DNA of 45,307 bases, from contig CAIMWA010000375.1 in NCBI GenBank assembly GCA_903845045.1, positions 1-45,307 on the forward strand. The letters are read 5' to 3'. This DNA comes from an uncultured delta proteobacterium (GTDB lineage: Bacteria; Myxococcota_A; Polyangia; Polyangiales; Ga0077539). A program made the translations under genes and the position numbers. Of the stretch, positions 24,552 through 35,669 are shown in pieces. Numbering within the stretch: position 1 is the first letter of the stretch; each line of letters begins with the position of its first letter. The notes beneath the pieces are model-generated. The model did not search any database. It was given only the letters and a program-made list of their open reading frames with translations, and had not been told where the DNA came from.

Positions 24552-25619
24552 ATGAACCTCGAGGTCCGCATCGAACGCAGCAGCACCCCGAAGCCCCGCC
24601 CCGCGGAGAGCGACCTCGGCTTCGGGCGCAACTTCACCGACCACATGCTGCTCCTCGACTACGCCGAGGGCCGCGGCTGGCACGACGCGCGAATCGTCCC
24701 CTACGGCCCCCTCGCCCTCGACCCCGCCGCCGCGGTGCTCCACTACGGCCAGGCCATGTTCGAGGGCGCCAAGGCCATCCGCGGCGACGACGGCGTCGTG
24801 CGCCTCTTCCGCCTCGAGCGCCACTGCGCCCGCCTCGCGAGCGGCGCCCCCCGGCTCTGCATGCCCGCGCCGGAGCCCGCGGTGCTCCGCGACGCCATCA
24901 CCGAGCTCGTCCGCGTCGAGGAGTCGTGGGTGCCCCGCGCCCGCAACACGGCCCTCTACATCCGCCCCACGCTCGTCGCCACCGAGGCCTTCCTCGGCGT
25001 GCGGCCGGCCACGCAGTACCTGCTCTACGTGATCCTCTCGCCGGTGGGCTCGTACTACGGCGGCGACACGCTGAAGCCCGTGCGCATCTGGGTCGAGACC
25101 GAGCAGACCCGCGCGGCGCACGGCGGCCTCGGATCCGTGAAGGCCGGAGCGAACTACGCCGCGAGCCTGCAGGCCGCGGTGCGCGCCAAGGCCGCGGGCT
25201 TCGACCAGGTGCTCTGGCTCGACGGCGCCCAGCACGAGACCCTCGAGGAGGTCGGCACCATGAACCTCTTCGTGGTCCTCGGCGACGAGCTCGTCACGCC
25301 GGTGCTCGGCGACACGGTGCTCGCCGGCGTGACCCGCGACAGCATCATCACCCTCGCCCGCGCCCGCGGGCTCACGGTGACCGAGCGCCCGGTGAGCCTC
25401 GCCGAGATCGGCGACGCCCAGCGCTCGGGCCTCCTCAAGGAGGTCTTCGGCAGCGGCACCGCGGCGGTGGTCAGCCCCGTCTCGGAGCTCGTCACCCGCG
25501 ATCGCCGCATGGTCGTCGGCGACGGCGTCGGCCCCGTCGCGCAGTCTTTCTACGACGAGCTCACGGGCATCCAGCGCGGCACGCGCCCCGACGTGCACGG
25601 CTGGCTCACGGCGATCTGA
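24552..25619 (+). CDS. ilvE: Branched-chain amino acid aminotransferase
   Basis: A 355-residue class IV PLP enzyme, the length of the longer (type II) bacterial and eukaryal branch. Motifs in order: ALDPAAAVLHYGQAMFEGAKA; FRLERHCARLASGAPRLCMP; YIRPTLVATEAFLGV; the PLP lysine in GSVKAGANYAASLQAA (Lys 197); QVLWLDGAQHETLEEVGTMN; EVFGSGTAAVVSPV. It transfers amino groups between Leu/Ile/Val and 2-oxoglutarate in the cytoplasm. GGAG lies 7 nt before the ATG. The upstream 153-bp gap is shared with the divergent histidine kinase. The neighbouring ammonium and glutamine genes make a nitrogen-metabolism cluster, although the 212-bp gap argues for a separate transcript. Confidence 0.95.
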   Translation: MNLEVRIERSSTPKPRPAESDLGFGRNFTDHMLLLDYAEGRGWHDARIVPYGPLALDPAAAVLHYGQAMFEGAKAIRGDDGVVRLFRLERHCARLASGAPRLCMPAPEPAVLRDAITELVRVEESWVPRARNTALYIRPTLVATEAFLGVRPATQYLLYVILSPVGSYYGGDTLKPVRIWVETEQTRAAHGGLGSVKAGANYAASLQAAVRAKAAGFDQVLWLDGAQHETLEEVGTMNLFVVLGDELVTPVLGDTVLAGVTRDSIITLARARGLTVTERPVSLAEIGDAQRSGLLKEVFGSGTAAVVSPVSELVTRDRRMVVGDGVGPVAQSFYDELTGIQRGTRPDVHGWLTAI

Positions 25620-25770
25620 TCCGCGCCCGCTCCTCGTCCGTGGCGGCCCCGCCCGCCCCCGCAAGCTCATCCATCTACGCCGCTTGTGACATCGCGGTGA
25701 CGTTGTACGGATACGACGCACCCGATGCTTCCAAAGGGCATCGAAAATGGGCGACGGTCGCGCGCCTGCT

Positions 25771-25778
25771 GTGTACAC
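25771..25778. promoter_or_regulatory. GTGTACAC palindrome before amt
   Basis: This 8-bp palindrome lies 53 bp before the amt start in a 212-bp gap; TACACT at 25774-25779 could be its -10 box. I searched the gap for a sigma-54 promoter (TGGC...TTGC) and found none, so control by the usual NtrC route is not supported by sequence. Confidence 0.28.
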
Positions 25779-25831
25779 TCGCGGCGTCCATCGGACCAGT
25801 GAAGTCTCAGCCGCAGACATGGGAGTCGTCG

Positions 25832-27202
25832 ATGCGCGGATGGCCATTCGTCCTTGGGGCATTCATCGTTCTGGGTGTCGTGTCGCTGTTCGCACCCACG
25901 GTGCCGGCCGCGCATCACGGCGGCCCCATCGATACCGGCGACGCGGCCTGGATGCTCTGCGCGACGACGCTCGTGCTGCTCATGACCCCCGGCCTGTCGT
26001 TCTTCTACGGAGGAATGGTGCGGGGCAAGAGCGTGATCTCGACCATGGTGCAGAGCTTCATCGCCATGGGCGTCGTCAGCGTGCTCTGGGTCGTGGTGGG
26101 CTTCAGCCTCGCCTTCGGAGAGAGCATCGGGGGCCGGGGCACCGGGCTGATCGGGAACCCGCTGACGTTTCTCTTCCTTCGCGGCGTCGACGGCGCGACG
26201 GAGCCCGACCTCGCGCCTACGATCCCTCTCGCGCTCTTCGCGCTCTTCCAGTTGAAGTTCGCGATCATCACGCCGGCCCTCGTTTCAGGGTCGTTCGCCG
26301 AGCGCGTTCGCTTTTCGAGCTACCTCGTATTCATCTGCCTCTTCACCCTCCTCATCTACTGCCCCCTCGCTCATTGGACCTGGCATCCCAACGGCTTTCT
26401 GCGAACGCTCGGCGTGCTCGATTTCGCGGGCGGCTCCGTCGTTCACATGTCGTCGGGCCTCGCGGCGCTCGCCGGCGCCATGGTGCTCGGGCGCCGCAAG
26501 GACCACGTGCGCGGCCGCGCCAACGAGCCCGGAAACATCCCCTTCGTGCTCCTCGGCACGGGCATGCTCTGGTTCGGGTGGTTCGGCTTCAACGCGGGCT
26601 CGGCGCTCTCCGCCTCCGGCACCGCGGCCATGGCGTTTCTCACGACGAACACCGCCTCGGCCGCCGCCATGCTCACATGGATCATGGTCGACCGCGTCCG
26701 CGGGCTGAAGGTCTCGGCGCTCGGGCTCTGCGTCGGCGCGGTGGTCGGCCTCGTCGCGATCACCCCGGGCGCGGGCTACGTGTCCGTCGGCGCGAGCATC
26801 TTCATCGGCATCACGGCGAGCCTCGTGAGCAACTATGCGGTGCATTACAAGAGCCGCTCGACGCTCGACGACACGCTCGACGTGTTCCCCTGCCACGGCG
26901 TCGGGGGCATGTTCGGCATGCTCGCCACGGGGGTCTTCGCGAGCGCGGCGGTCAACCCTGCGGGGGCCGACGGGCTGCTGCATGGCGGCACCCATCTCTT
27001 CATGGCACACGTTCTCGCGCTCTTCGTGGTGGCGGCCTACTCGTTCGGCGGTGCGTGGGTTCTCTTTCGAGTCACCGACTGGCTTACCCCGCTGCGAGTG
27101 AAAGAAGAGCAAGAGGCCGTGGGGCTCGACATCAGCCAGCACGGCGAGACCGCCTACCCCTGGAAGCCGCGCCTCGGCGAGGTCGGAGGGCGGTCGCTGT
27201 GA
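25832..27202 (+). CDS. amt: Ammonium transporter (Amt family)
   Basis: A 456-residue protein. A signal-like first segment (WPFVLGAFIVLGVVSLFAP) is followed by DTGDAAWMLCATTLVLLMTPGL and eleven membrane helices, normal for Amt. Typical motifs are FFYGGMVRGKSVISTMVQSF, DFAGGSVVHMSSGLAALAGA (with the first pore His), WFGWFGFNAGSAL and DDTLDVFPCHGVGGMFGMLATG (second pore His). It conducts ammonium across the inner membrane. GGGAG lies 6 nt before the ATG at 25832, which decides against longer frames in this reading frame that start inside ilvE. Its stop overlaps the next gene's GTG as GTGA, so the three genes amt, unknown and glnN are coupled. Confidence 0.95.
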   Translation: MRGWPFVLGAFIVLGVVSLFAPTVPAAHHGGPIDTGDAAWMLCATTLVLLMTPGLSFFYGGMVRGKSVISTMVQSFIAMGVVSVLWVVVGFSLAFGESIGGRGTGLIGNPLTFLFLRGVDGATEPDLAPTIPLALFALFQLKFAIITPALVSGSFAERVRFSSYLVFICLFTLLIYCPLAHWTWHPNGFLRTLGVLDFAGGSVVHMSSGLAALAGAMVLGRRKDHVRGRANEPGNIPFVLLGTGMLWFGWFGFNAGSALSASGTAAMAFLTTNTASAAAMLTWIMVDRVRGLKVSALGLCVGAVVGLVAITPGAGYVSVGASIFIGITASLVSNYAVHYKSRSTLDDTLDVFPCHGVGGMFGMLATGVFASAAVNPAGADGLLHGGTHLFMAHVLALFVVAAYSFGGAWVLFRVTDWLTPLRVKEEQEAVGLDISQHGETAYPWKPRLGEVGGRSL

Positions 27203-28290
27203 CGAGCCCCGAGAACGAGGCCGGCGACGTCTTCGCCGAGCTCTTGCGCGCGAGCCGCGAGCTCCACCTCGAGGCCTCCCGGAGCCGTCGTATCGACGAC
27301 ATGCTCATCGGCGCCAGCGTGGCGGCGTCGCGGCGCGCCGGGCGCTCGCTCATCGGCCTCAACTCCGACGGGGTCAACCACCACCTTCGCTTCGAGGATC
27401 TCGCGACGCAGACGCGCGTGCTCCTGCGCCTCACGCACCTCTCCGAGAGCCTCGCCGCCGCGCGCGTCCATGGCCACGTCGCGAGCACCCTGGTGGGCTA
27501 CGGCGAGCCCGCGGCGGTCGATGCCGTGAAGTCGCTGCCGCCCGAGGCCACGGGGGCCTTCGCGGAGACCGCCGAGCCGGGCGTGGTGTCCTTCGCGGCC
27601 GACCCCGCCAGCGGGTACGTGTACGCGCAGATCGGGCTCATCCTCGCGCTCGATCGGTACGTGGGCGCCGACCTTCGGGTCGACGTCGACCTCTTCGCGT
27701 CGCATCTCTCGAGCGTCGTCGAGGGCCTTCGAACGGTGCTGCGCGCGCGGCTCCCCGAGGCGCAGCCGGTCCGCCGTCGCAGCGGGTCGCATGAGCGCGA
27801 GCTCCTCGAGAGCCGCGACGAGATCGTCATCGGAGAGGTGATCTCCGCGATGATGGAGGCGGGCAGGCCGGTGATCGGCATCGAGTCCGACGTCGACTAC
27901 CAGCGGGTGCAGTTTCTCGCCGACCGGGAGGCGCCGATGCACGCCGTCGTCGTCGCCATCGACCGTGTTCGCTCGACGCGCGGCGAGGCGTGCCTCAACG
28001 TCGAGGTCGAAGTGCGAGACGAGCCCTCCACCCTCGCCGGGATCATCGCGCGCCACGCCGAGGTTCCGGCGCTGCGGAGCCCGCCCGCGGACGTGCAGGT
28101 GCGCCGCGAATGGAACTCGTCGTTTGCATCGACCCGCGTTCGTTTCCCGCTCGCGGACCTTCTCGCCTCGAACGCCTCCGCCCGGCGCGAAGATCGCTCC
28201 ATCGCCCGCCTTCTCGACGACACCATCGTTCAACTCAAAAGACTCGTCGCGCCGATGCGCGACCATGAAGGGAACAGCTCAAAGCCATGA
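27199..28290 (+). CDS. Unknown two-repeat protein between amt and glutamine synthetase III
   Basis: A 363-residue soluble protein I do not recognise. It contains an internal duplication: residues about 31-86 ([19 protein letters not shown]) and about 207-262 ([19 protein letters not shown]) share D-[DE]-x-x-IG-x8-AGR-x-[LV]-IG-[LI]-[NE]-SD and the following strand. Each half then continues with a beta-strand pattern ([36 protein letters not shown]). The N- and C-terminal ends are charged helices. The start GTG overlaps the amt stop (GTGA), and its stop overlaps the glnN start (ATGA). The position suggests a role in nitrogen assimilation, for example sensing or modulating Amt or GS, in place of a PII protein, which is absent here. 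That is inference only. Confidence 0.8.
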   Translation: MTSPENEAGDVFAELLRASRELHLEASRSRRIDDMLIGASVAASRRAGRSLIGLNSDGVNHHLRFEDLATQTRVLLRLTHLSESLAAARVHGHVASTLVGYGEPAAVDAVKSLPPEATGAFAETAEPGVVSFAADPASGYVYAQIGLILALDRYVGADLRVDVDLFASHLSSVVEGLRTVLRARLPEAQPVRRRSGSHERELLESRDEIVIGEVISAMMEAGRPVIGIESDVDYQRVQFLADREAPMHAVVVAIDRVRSTRGEACLNVEVEVRDEPSTLAGIIARHAEVPALRSPPADVQVRREWNSSFASTRVRFPLADLLASNASARREDRSIARLLDDTIVQLKRLVAPMRDHEGNSSKP

Positions 28291-30473
28291 TCAGCTCCGA
28301 CCAACGTCAGAAGGCCATCGTCGCCGCCATGTCCCGTCCCGAAGGCGCCCCGCGACCTGCGGGCGAGCCGCCCGTCGACGAGACCTTCGGCGCCGACGTC
28401 TTCTCTCGCGCCGAGATGCAGCGGCGTCTGCCGAAGTCCGTGTACCGCTCGCTCCTGCGCACGCTCGACGACGGCGAGCCGCTCGCCCCGCAGCTCGCCG
28501 ACACCGTGGCGTGTGCGATGAAGCAGTGGGCCGTCGAGAACGGCGCGACGCACTACACCCACTGGTTTCAGCCGCTGACGGGCTCCACGGCCGAGAAGCA
28601 CGACGCGCTGATCACCGTCGACGGCCGCGGCGGCGTTCAGTTCTCGCTCTCGGGCTCCGAGCTCGTGCAGAGCGAGCCCGACGCGTCGAGCTTTCCGTCC
28701 GGCGGCCTCCGCGCGACCTTCGAGGCGCGCGGATACACCGCGTGGGACGCGACGAGCCCGGCGTTCCTCGTGCGCAACAGCGGCGAGGTGACGCTCGTGA
28801 TCCCCACGGCGTTCGTGTCGTGGACCGGCGCCGCCCTCGACCAGAAGACCCCGCTGCTGCGCTCCATGGACGCCCTCTCGCACCACGCCGTGCGCGTGCT
28901 TCGGCTGCTCGGCGCCGACGGCGGCGTTCGCAGGGTCATGGCCACCGCGGGCTGCGAGCAGGAGTACTTTCTCGTCGACCGCAACCTGTACGCGGCGCGC
29001 CCGGACCTCATGACCTGCGAGCGCACCCTCTTCGGCGCCAAGCCCCCGAAGGGACAGCAGCTCGAGGACCACTATTTCGGCGCCATTCCGCCGCGGGTGC
29101 TGGCCTTCATGGGTGAGGTCGAGCGCGAGCTCTACCGCGTCGGCGTGCCGGTGAAGACCCGTCACAACGAGGTCGCCCCCGGGCAGTTCGAGCTCGCGCC
29201 GATCTTCGAGACGGCCAACATCGCGTGCGACCATCAGATGCTGGTGATGGAGACGCTGCGGCGCGTGGCGCACCGCCACGGGCTCCAGGCGCTGCTGCAC
29301 GAGAAGCCCTTCGCGGGCGTCAACGGATCGGGCAAGCACCTCAACTGGTCGCTCGCCACGGACGCGGGCAACAACCTCCTCGACCCGCGCGACGACACCC
29401 ACGCCAACGTCGTGTTCCTGGTGTTTCTCTGCGCGGTCGTGCGCGCCGTCGACATGCACGGCGACCTGCTTCGCATGTCCGTCGCGTCGGCCTCGAACGA
29501 TCACCGCCTCGGGGCCAACGAGGCGCCCCCGGCGATCATCTCGATCTTCCTCGGCGACATGCTCACGGACCTCATCGAGCAGCTCGAGCGCGGCGCCCCG
29601 GAGCGCACCATGAAGGGCGGCGCCATCGACCTCGGCACGAGCTCGCTCCCGAAGATTCCGCGGGATTCGGGCGATCGCAACCGCACGTCGCCCTTCGCGT
29701 TCACCGGCAACAAGTTCGAGTTTCGCGCGGTGGGAGCCGGTCAGACGGTGGCGTGGCCGACGACGGTGCTCAACACCATCGTGGCCGAGTCGCTCGACTA
29801 CGTGGCCAACGAGCTCGAGGCCGCGAGCGGCGGCGACCCGGCGAAGGTGCGCGGCGCGGTGACCGGGCTGCTCCAGGACATCATCAAGAAGCACAAGCGC
29901 GTGATCTTCAACGGCGACAACTACTCGGCCGAGTGGCACGCCGAGGCCGAGCGGCGGGGCCTCCCGAACCTCCGCGACTGCATCACCGCGCTCCCGGTGC
30001 TCGGGGCCGCGAAGAACGTCGAGCTCTTCGCGAAGTACCGCGTGCTCAACCCCACCGAGGTCGAGAGCCGCACGCACATCGCCACCGAGAAGTACGCCAA
30101 GGAGCTCCTCATCGAGTCCGAGGCCATGGTGCTCCTCGGGCGGCAGCTCATCCTCCCGGCGGCGCTGGCCCAGCAGACGCTGCTCGCGCAGTCCGTCGGC
30201 GCCTGCAAGGCGGCGGGCATCGAGTGCGCCGACACGAGCGCGCAGCTCCGCGCCTTCGTCGACCTCACGGCCCGCTACAACGGCACGCTCGAGGCCCTCG
30301 ACGAGGCCGACAACCACCAGGACGCGGACCCGTTCCAGCACGCGTCGTACATGAAGTCGAAGGTCGTGCCGCTGATGGCCGAGCTCCGCCGCCTCGGCGA
30401 CGAGCTCGAGACCCGCGTCGCGTCGCACCTCTGGCCGCTCCCGTCGTACCGCGAACTTCTCTTCGTGAAGTAG
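28287..30473 (+). CDS. glnN: Glutamine synthetase type III
   Basis: A 728-residue protein, the size of GSIII and much longer than GSI. Characteristic sequences: [20 protein letters not shown] at the start; [86 protein letters not shown]. These carry the metal-binding Glu residues and the ATP and glutamate sites. It makes glutamine from glutamate, ammonia and ATP in the cytoplasm. Its start overlaps the unknown gene's stop by 4 bp, so it is translated with amt and that gene. GSIII occurs in cyanobacteria, Bacteroidetes and scattered other groups. Confidence 0.95.
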   Translation: MISSDQRQKAIVAAMSRPEGAPRPAGEPPVDETFGADVFSRAEMQRRLPKSVYRSLLRTLDDGEPLAPQLADTVACAMKQWAVENGATHYTHWFQPLTGSTAEKHDALITVDGRGGVQFSLSGSELVQSEPDASSFPSGGLRATFEARGYTAWDATSPAFLVRNSGEVTLVIPTAFVSWTGAALDQKTPLLRSMDALSHHAVRVLRLLGADGGVRRVMATAGCEQEYFLVDRNLYAARPDLMTCERTLFGAKPPKGQQLEDHYFGAIPPRVLAFMGEVERELYRVGVPVKTRHNEVAPGQFELAPIFETANIACDHQMLVMETLRRVAHRHGLQALLHEKPFAGVNGSGKHLNWSLATDAGNNLLDPRDDTHANVVFLVFLCAVVRAVDMHGDLLRMSVASASNDHRLGANEAPPAIISIFLGDMLTDLIEQLERGAPERTMKGGAIDLGTSSLPKIPRDSGDRNRTSPFAFTGNKFEFRAVGAGQTVAWPTTVLNTIVAESLDYVANELEAASGGDPAKVRGAVTGLLQDIIKKHKRVIFNGDNYSAEWHAEAERRGLPNLRDCITALPVLGAAKNVELFAKYRVLNPTEVESRTHIATEKYAKELLIESEAMVLLGRQLILPAALAQQTLLAQSVGACKAAGIECADTSAQLRAFVDLTARYNGTLEALDEADNHQDADPFQHASYMKSKVVPLMAELRRLGDELETRVASHLWPLPSYRELLFVK

Positions 30474-30480
30474 CGCACCC

Positions 30481-30499
30481 CGACGGACCGAGTCCGTCG
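30481..30499 (+). terminator. Perfect 8-bp hairpin after glnN
   Basis: CGACGGAC-CGA-GTCCGTCG follows the glnN stop by 7 nt. The stem is perfect but there is no T-run after it, so it may be a weak intrinsic terminator, a Rho-linked site or an mRNA-stabilising hairpin. Confidence 0.5.
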
Positions 30500-30546
30500 A
30501 TCCCAGGTTGACGCCCCCCCGCCCGGGGCGCTTCCATTCCTCACCC

Positions 30547-31503
30547 ATGGCACTCCCCCGACCTTCGCTCGCGGCGCTCGTCGCCGTCGCCCTCGGCTGC
30601 GCGCCCAACGGACCCGCGCAGTTCATCGTCTCCACCCGCGACGCCGGCGGCACCGTCACCGACGCGGCGGTGAGCGTCGACGCCCTGCGCCCGATCCCCG
30701 TGCGCGACAGCGGCGTCGACCCGAATTGCAGCGAGGCCGCGCAGCTCGTCTACGTGCTCTCGGAGGCCAACGAGCTCTACAGCTTCCGCCCGAACCTGCG
30801 GCAGTTCACGCGCATCGGAACGCTGAACTGCCCGACGCGGATGCAGCCCAACTCCATGGCCATCGACCGCAACGCCGTCGCCTGGGTGAACTTCGTCGAC
30901 AGCTCCCTCGGCGACACCGCGGGCTCGGTTTACCGCGTGAACACGACCACCGCGGCCTGCACGTCCGACGCGCCCATCGACCTGCCCGACGGATGGTTCC
31001 GCCTCGGCATGGGCTTCTCCACGGCGAACGCCAGCGACACCAGCGAGACGCTCTTCGTGACGAGCACCGGCGACCCCCTCGGCGCCAGCAGCCTCGGCCT
31101 CGGACGCATCGACGCGGCGTCGGCGTCGCTCGTGCCGGTGGGCGCCTTCTCGGGATCACTGCGCGGGCAGAGCGCGGAGCTCACGGGCACCGGCGACGGA
31201 CGCCTCTTCGGCTTCTTCACGACCACGCCGGTGCAGGTCGCGCAGATCGACAAGGAGAACGCGTCCATCTTGAACGCGGTGCCGGTGCGCGGCGTCGAGA
31301 CGCCGTCGGCGTGGGCGTTCTCGTTCTGGGGCGGCGACTTCTACCTCTACACCGCCCCGTCGGCGCTCACCGGACGCACCACCAACGTCACCCGCTACCG
31401 CCCCTCGGACGGATCGATCAACACGGCGTACATGACGAACATCGGGTTCCGCATCGTCGGCGCGGGCGTCTCCACCTGCGCGCCCATCGCGCCCCCTCCG
31501 TGA
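30547..31503 (+). CDS. Hypothetical lipoprotein with propeller-like repeats
   Basis: A 318-residue protein. MALPRPSLAALVAVALGC is a lipoprotein signal with the lipidated Cys at position 18, followed by a tether with RDAGG and SVDALRP. The rest has repeated short beta-motifs such as LVYVLSEANELYSFRPNLRQ, AIDRNAVAWVNFVDS and DFYLYTAPSALTGRTTNVT, typical of a beta-propeller-like fold, with several Cys residues that may form disulfides. No catalytic motif is visible. The ATG at 30547 is preferred over the frame start at 30508 because it begins the signal peptide. It follows glnN after a hairpin and is convergent with the sigma factor. Confidence 0.75.
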   Translation: MALPRPSLAALVAVALGCAPNGPAQFIVSTRDAGGTVTDAAVSVDALRPIPVRDSGVDPNCSEAAQLVYVLSEANELYSFRPNLRQFTRIGTLNCPTRMQPNSMAIDRNAVAWVNFVDSSLGDTAGSVYRVNTTTAACTSDAPIDLPDGWFRLGMGFSTANASDTSETLFVTSTGDPLGASSLGLGRIDAASASLVPVGAFSGSLRGQSAELTGTGDGRLFGFFTTTPVQVAQIDKENASILNAVPVRGVETPSAWAFSFWGGDFYLYTAPSALTGRTTNVTRYRPSDGSINTAYMTNIGFRIVGAGVSTCAPIAPPP

Positions 31504-31506
31504 AAT

Positions 31507-31557
31507 GACGACGTCCCCCGCCGGGCGCGCGATGCGCTCGACAGGGGACGCCGCGTC
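31507..31557. terminator. Bidirectional hairpin between convergent genes
   Basis: CGTCCCC (31512-31518) pairs with GGGGACG (31544-31550); GACG (31507-31510) pairs with CGTC (31554-31557); the loop contains GCGC-GAT-GCGC (31527-31537). It lies between the lipoprotein stop (31503) and the sigma factor stop (31563), so it can serve both strands. No T-run. Confidence 0.55.
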
Positions 31558-31562
31558 GGACC

Positions 31563-32990
<1,428 letters not shown>

Positions 32991-33518
32991 GATGACCTCT
33001 CACTCCACGCCCACGGCCGGGCGGTGCTCGCCACGAAGGAACCACCACGCAAGACTCCGCCGTCGCCTGGACGCACCGCGCCCGAGCGCCGTCGCCCGGA
33101 CGGTGGCGCCGGACGAACTCCACACATGACGATCCAACCGCGCTCGCGGAGCCCTCGAAAGACTCCTCGGAGCCACTGCCTCGACGGACCTACGTCCCGC
33201 TCGGATGCCCGGTTACGAACTTTCGTTGGGTCCCGGTGCGCACCACACGCCCGTTGCGAACCCTACGCCCGGCACGCGCCGGCTATTCCCGCACCTTCCA
33301 CGTCGAAACCACCGATTCTTCGCTGCACGACGCGGGCCACCATGGTGTCCCCCGCCGGGAGCCGAACCCTCGCAACATGTGCACGACGGGGCGTCACGTA
33401 AAGTCCCGTTGCGTGACGGCACCGCGGTGTTCACTCCGCTGGGGGCGCGGGCCGGGTGCATCGGTGCGCAGAGGCACCACCGACGCCTTCGCACCACGAC
33501 AACCGTGTCAGGGCCGAC
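32991..33518. other. Gene-free 528-bp stretch upstream of the sigma factor gene
   Basis: No gene here can be supported; short frames have no domain or start signal. It must hold the sigma factor promoter, but I cannot place a -35/-10 pair. Notable items are an inverted repeat at 33392-33418 and a segment near 33350-33372 that on the minus strand imitates a tRNA 3' end. The stretch is longer than any other intergenic gap outside the island. Confidence 0.55.
33392..33418. promoter_or_regulatory. 7-bp inverted repeat, operator- or terminator-like
   Basis: CGTCACG (33392-33398) and CGTGACG (33412-33418) flank a 13-bp spacer. It lies about 100 bp downstream of the coiled-coil gene and far upstream of the sigma gene. 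Either an operator or a terminator fits. Confidence 0.28.
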
Positions 33519-33947
33519 TCACTCGACGTCGTCGCGGGCCTCGGCGATGCGCCCGGCTTCGGCGTGCGCCCGACCGGCTTCATCGTCGAGCCACCGTCGC
33601 CGCGCGAGCGCCTCGCCGGCCCGGGTCCTCGCCTCTTCGAGCTCGGAGCGCAGGGCGCGACGCCGAAGCACCGCCCTTCTCGCCGCCACTGCCGCCCGGG
33701 CCGTCCGCTCCGCCGCCGCGGCCGCGCGCGCCTGCCACCCTCGGAGCGCCGCCGCCGTGGTGGGACCCACGGGAACGCGCCGCGCTTCGGCCTCGGCCAA
33801 GCGCGCCGCCCCGAAGGCCTGGTCGGCGGCGACCACCGCGGCGTCGGCTTCCTCGACGGCGCTGAGACACGCCGAGAGCTCTTCGCGCGCGGCGGCGAGC
33901 GCGGCCTCGACGGTGGCGCCCAGGGCGTCGCGGGTGCGACGGTCCAC
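33519..33947 (-). CDS. Ala/Arg/Glu-rich coiled-coil protein of unknown function
   Basis: A 142-residue protein that appears to be almost entirely alpha-helical coiled coil, with heptad-like runs such as VEAALAAAREELSACLSAVE and RRRALRSELEEARTRAGEAL. No signal peptide or membrane segment is present. The overall look recalls FliJ/YscO-type stalk proteins, but composition alone can produce that likeness and no export genes are nearby. The start is GTG at 33947, 3 bp after the TAG stop of the upstream lipoprotein gene, so the two are probably co-transcribed and coupled. Confidence 0.6.
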   Translation of the reverse strand: MDRRTRDALGATVEAALAAAREELSACLSAVEEADAAVVAADQAFGAARLAEAEARRVPVGPTTAAALRGWQARAAAAAERTARAAVAARRAVLRRRALRSELEEARTRAGEALARRRWLDDEAGRAHAEAGRIAEARDDVE

Positions 33948-33950
33948 GCG

Positions 33951-35564
33951 CTAGGGGCCGCCGGTGCGCTGCAGCGTCCAGCTCGGCGCGAGGGGCGTGC
34001 CCGGCTCGCCGAACCACTGGCCCGCGCCCGCGCCCTCGGCGCGACCGACGGAGAGCGTGTGCCCGTCCGCCGCAGCCGACGCCGACAGCACGAAGTCCGC
34101 CGAGGAGCGGGCCATGAGCTCCGAGGCCACGGCGCCGTCGAACTCCTGGGCGAGAACGTCGACGGCCCGACGGCACGCCGCGCGAACGCACGCATCCCCG
34201 CACGGCGCCGCCTCGGCGAGCACCGCCGCCGCCACGGGACACACCTGTGCAGCCACGTATTCGCCGGTGCTCGCGGCCCCGGCGCGCGCCGTCACGGCCC
34301 CGAGCGCCGCCCGCGCGAGGCGGGTCCACGGCAGCGCGACGCCCTCGACGCGCACCGTGAGCACGTCGGCGCCGTGCAGTTCCATGGACGCGTGGCCCAT
34401 GGCCCCGAGGTCCACCAGGGCGTCGTCGCGGTTCACGTCCGGCGTCCCCGGGTCGAGCACCGCGCGGGAACCCGTCACCGCCCAGCCCGTCATGCCCGCC
34501 GGCGCAGTGCCGAGGTCGAGGCTCCACCGCGGCGCGCGCAGCGCCGCGAGCGTCGTGGCCGCGAGCGCTCCGAAGGCCGACGGCAGGTCCGCTCCGCGAC
34601 GCAGCAGCGCATCGTCGAGGCGCGCACCGAGGCCCGCGCGCACGGCCGCATCGAAGCCCTGCTCGCCGAGCGCCCCAGCGTCGACGTTGCCGGCATCGGA
34701 GGCCGCGCCGGCATCACCCGTCGCGAGGGCCGCCGAGATGACCGCCGCGAGGTACGACGCCGACGACCCCGTCGCGGCGACGTCGCGAAGCACCGGCGCC
34801 ACCCAGCGCACGACGGCGGTGGGCGCGGTCCCCGCGAGGTCCGTGTGCAGCGCGAGGACGTAGCTGCCGCTCGCCCGCAGCGGCGCGTCCACGAAGGTCA
34901 CCGCCGCCATGGCCTCGCCCGCGGACCGAATGACCTGCGGCGGCGCGCATCCCTGCGCGAGCACCGCGCCGTCGTCGCCGTAGGCCGCGCCCCAGACCGT
35001 GAACGCGAGGTCCGCCGGCAGGGCGCCGAAGCGCACGATGCCGCCGGGCAGCGACACCCGCGTCGAGGTCCCGGTGAGCATCGTGGGGCACGCCGCACCG
35101 GGCACCACGCCCAGCCCCAGGGACGTCGGCGACCTCGCGCCCTCGTAGCGCGCCTCGGCCGCGATGCCGCCGAAGCCCCGGTCGCCCACGGCGACGTTGG
35201 CGTACGCCTCGCCCCCGCACGACGCCGTCACGCGCACGCGAAACGTCGTGCTGCCGGTGGGCGCGGTGAGGTTCACCGCCGCCGTTCCGTCGTTGCCGGT
35301 CACGAGATCCGTCGCCGCCAGCGACGCGTCGAGGGCGGGCCCGACGAGCGCGGCCCGCAGCGCGATTCCACTTCGAGCGGGATCCACCGCGATCTGCAGC
35401 ACGCGCTGCTCGCTCGTCCGCAGCAGCACCGTCGCGTCGCCGTTGAACGCCAAGGCGCAGCGCGGCACCGCGACCTCCGTGCCGCCGGCATCCACCGGCG
35501 CCACCGAGGCTCCCTGGGAGCACGCGGCCCCAAGGACCGCCATCGACGCCAAGAACCGCCTCAC
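33951..35564 (-). CDS. Hypothetical lipoprotein with low-complexity tether
   Basis: A 537-residue protein. MRRFLASMAVLGAAC is a lipoprotein signal with the lipobox LGAAC, followed by SQGASVAPVDAGG. The body is rich in beta-strand patterns such as TVLLRTSEQRVLQIAVDPAR, APTGSTTFRVRVTASCGGEA and ASGSYVLALHTDLAG, consistent with repeated Ig-like or jelly-roll domains; this is a guess from hydropathy. Several Cys pairs occur (CVRAACRRA). No enzymatic motif is visible. The start is GTG at 35564. It is the first gene of a two-gene unit with the coiled-coil protein and divergent from the small zinc-ribbon gene. Confidence 0.72.
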   Translation of the reverse strand: MRRFLASMAVLGAACSQGASVAPVDAGGTEVAVPRCALAFNGDATVLLRTSEQRVLQIAVDPARSGIALRAALVGPALDASLAATDLVTGNDGTAAVNLTAPTGSTTFRVRVTASCGGEAYANVAVGDRGFGGIAAEARYEGARSPTSLGLGVVPGAACPTMLTGTSTRVSLPGGIVRFGALPADLAFTVWGAAYGDDGAVLAQGCAPPQVIRSAGEAMAAVTFVDAPLRASGSYVLALHTDLAGTAPTAVVRWVAPVLRDVAATGSSASYLAAVISAALATGDAGAASDAGNVDAGALGEQGFDAAVRAGLGARLDDALLRRGADLPSAFGALAATTLAALRAPRWSLDLGTAPAGMTGWAVTGSRAVLDPGTPDVNRDDALVDLGAMGHASMELHGADVLTVRVEGVALPWTRLARAALGAVTARAGAASTGEYVAAQVCPVAAAVLAEAAPCGDACVRAACRRAVDVLAQEFDGAVASELMARSSADFVLSASAAADGHTLSVGRAEGAGAGQWFGEPGTPLAPSWTLQRTGGP

Positions 35565-35669
35565 GTGGGCACTCTACCGTTCCGCCCACCGTTCACCAAC
35601 GGCGCATGACGGCCGTTGCGAAGGCGCGCATCCGCGGTCATGGTTGCCGGTGCGAGGTGGAGCATGTTG

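Noticed and set aside
25620..25831. A sigma-54/NtrC-controlled promoter before amt
   Set aside because: No TGGC-N8-TTGC pattern could be found in the 212-bp gap.
33350..33372. tRNA-like 3' end on the minus strand (GGGTTCGGCTCCC followed by ACACCA)
   Set aside because: The T-stem pairs over only three bases, A58 is replaced, and no matching acceptor strand (GTCCCCC) lies at 70-95 nt or at a tmRNA-like distance.
33213..33497. A 94-codon minus-strand frame upstream of the sigma factor
   Set aside because: No start signal, odd composition with many Cys, Trp and Arg, and no family likeness.
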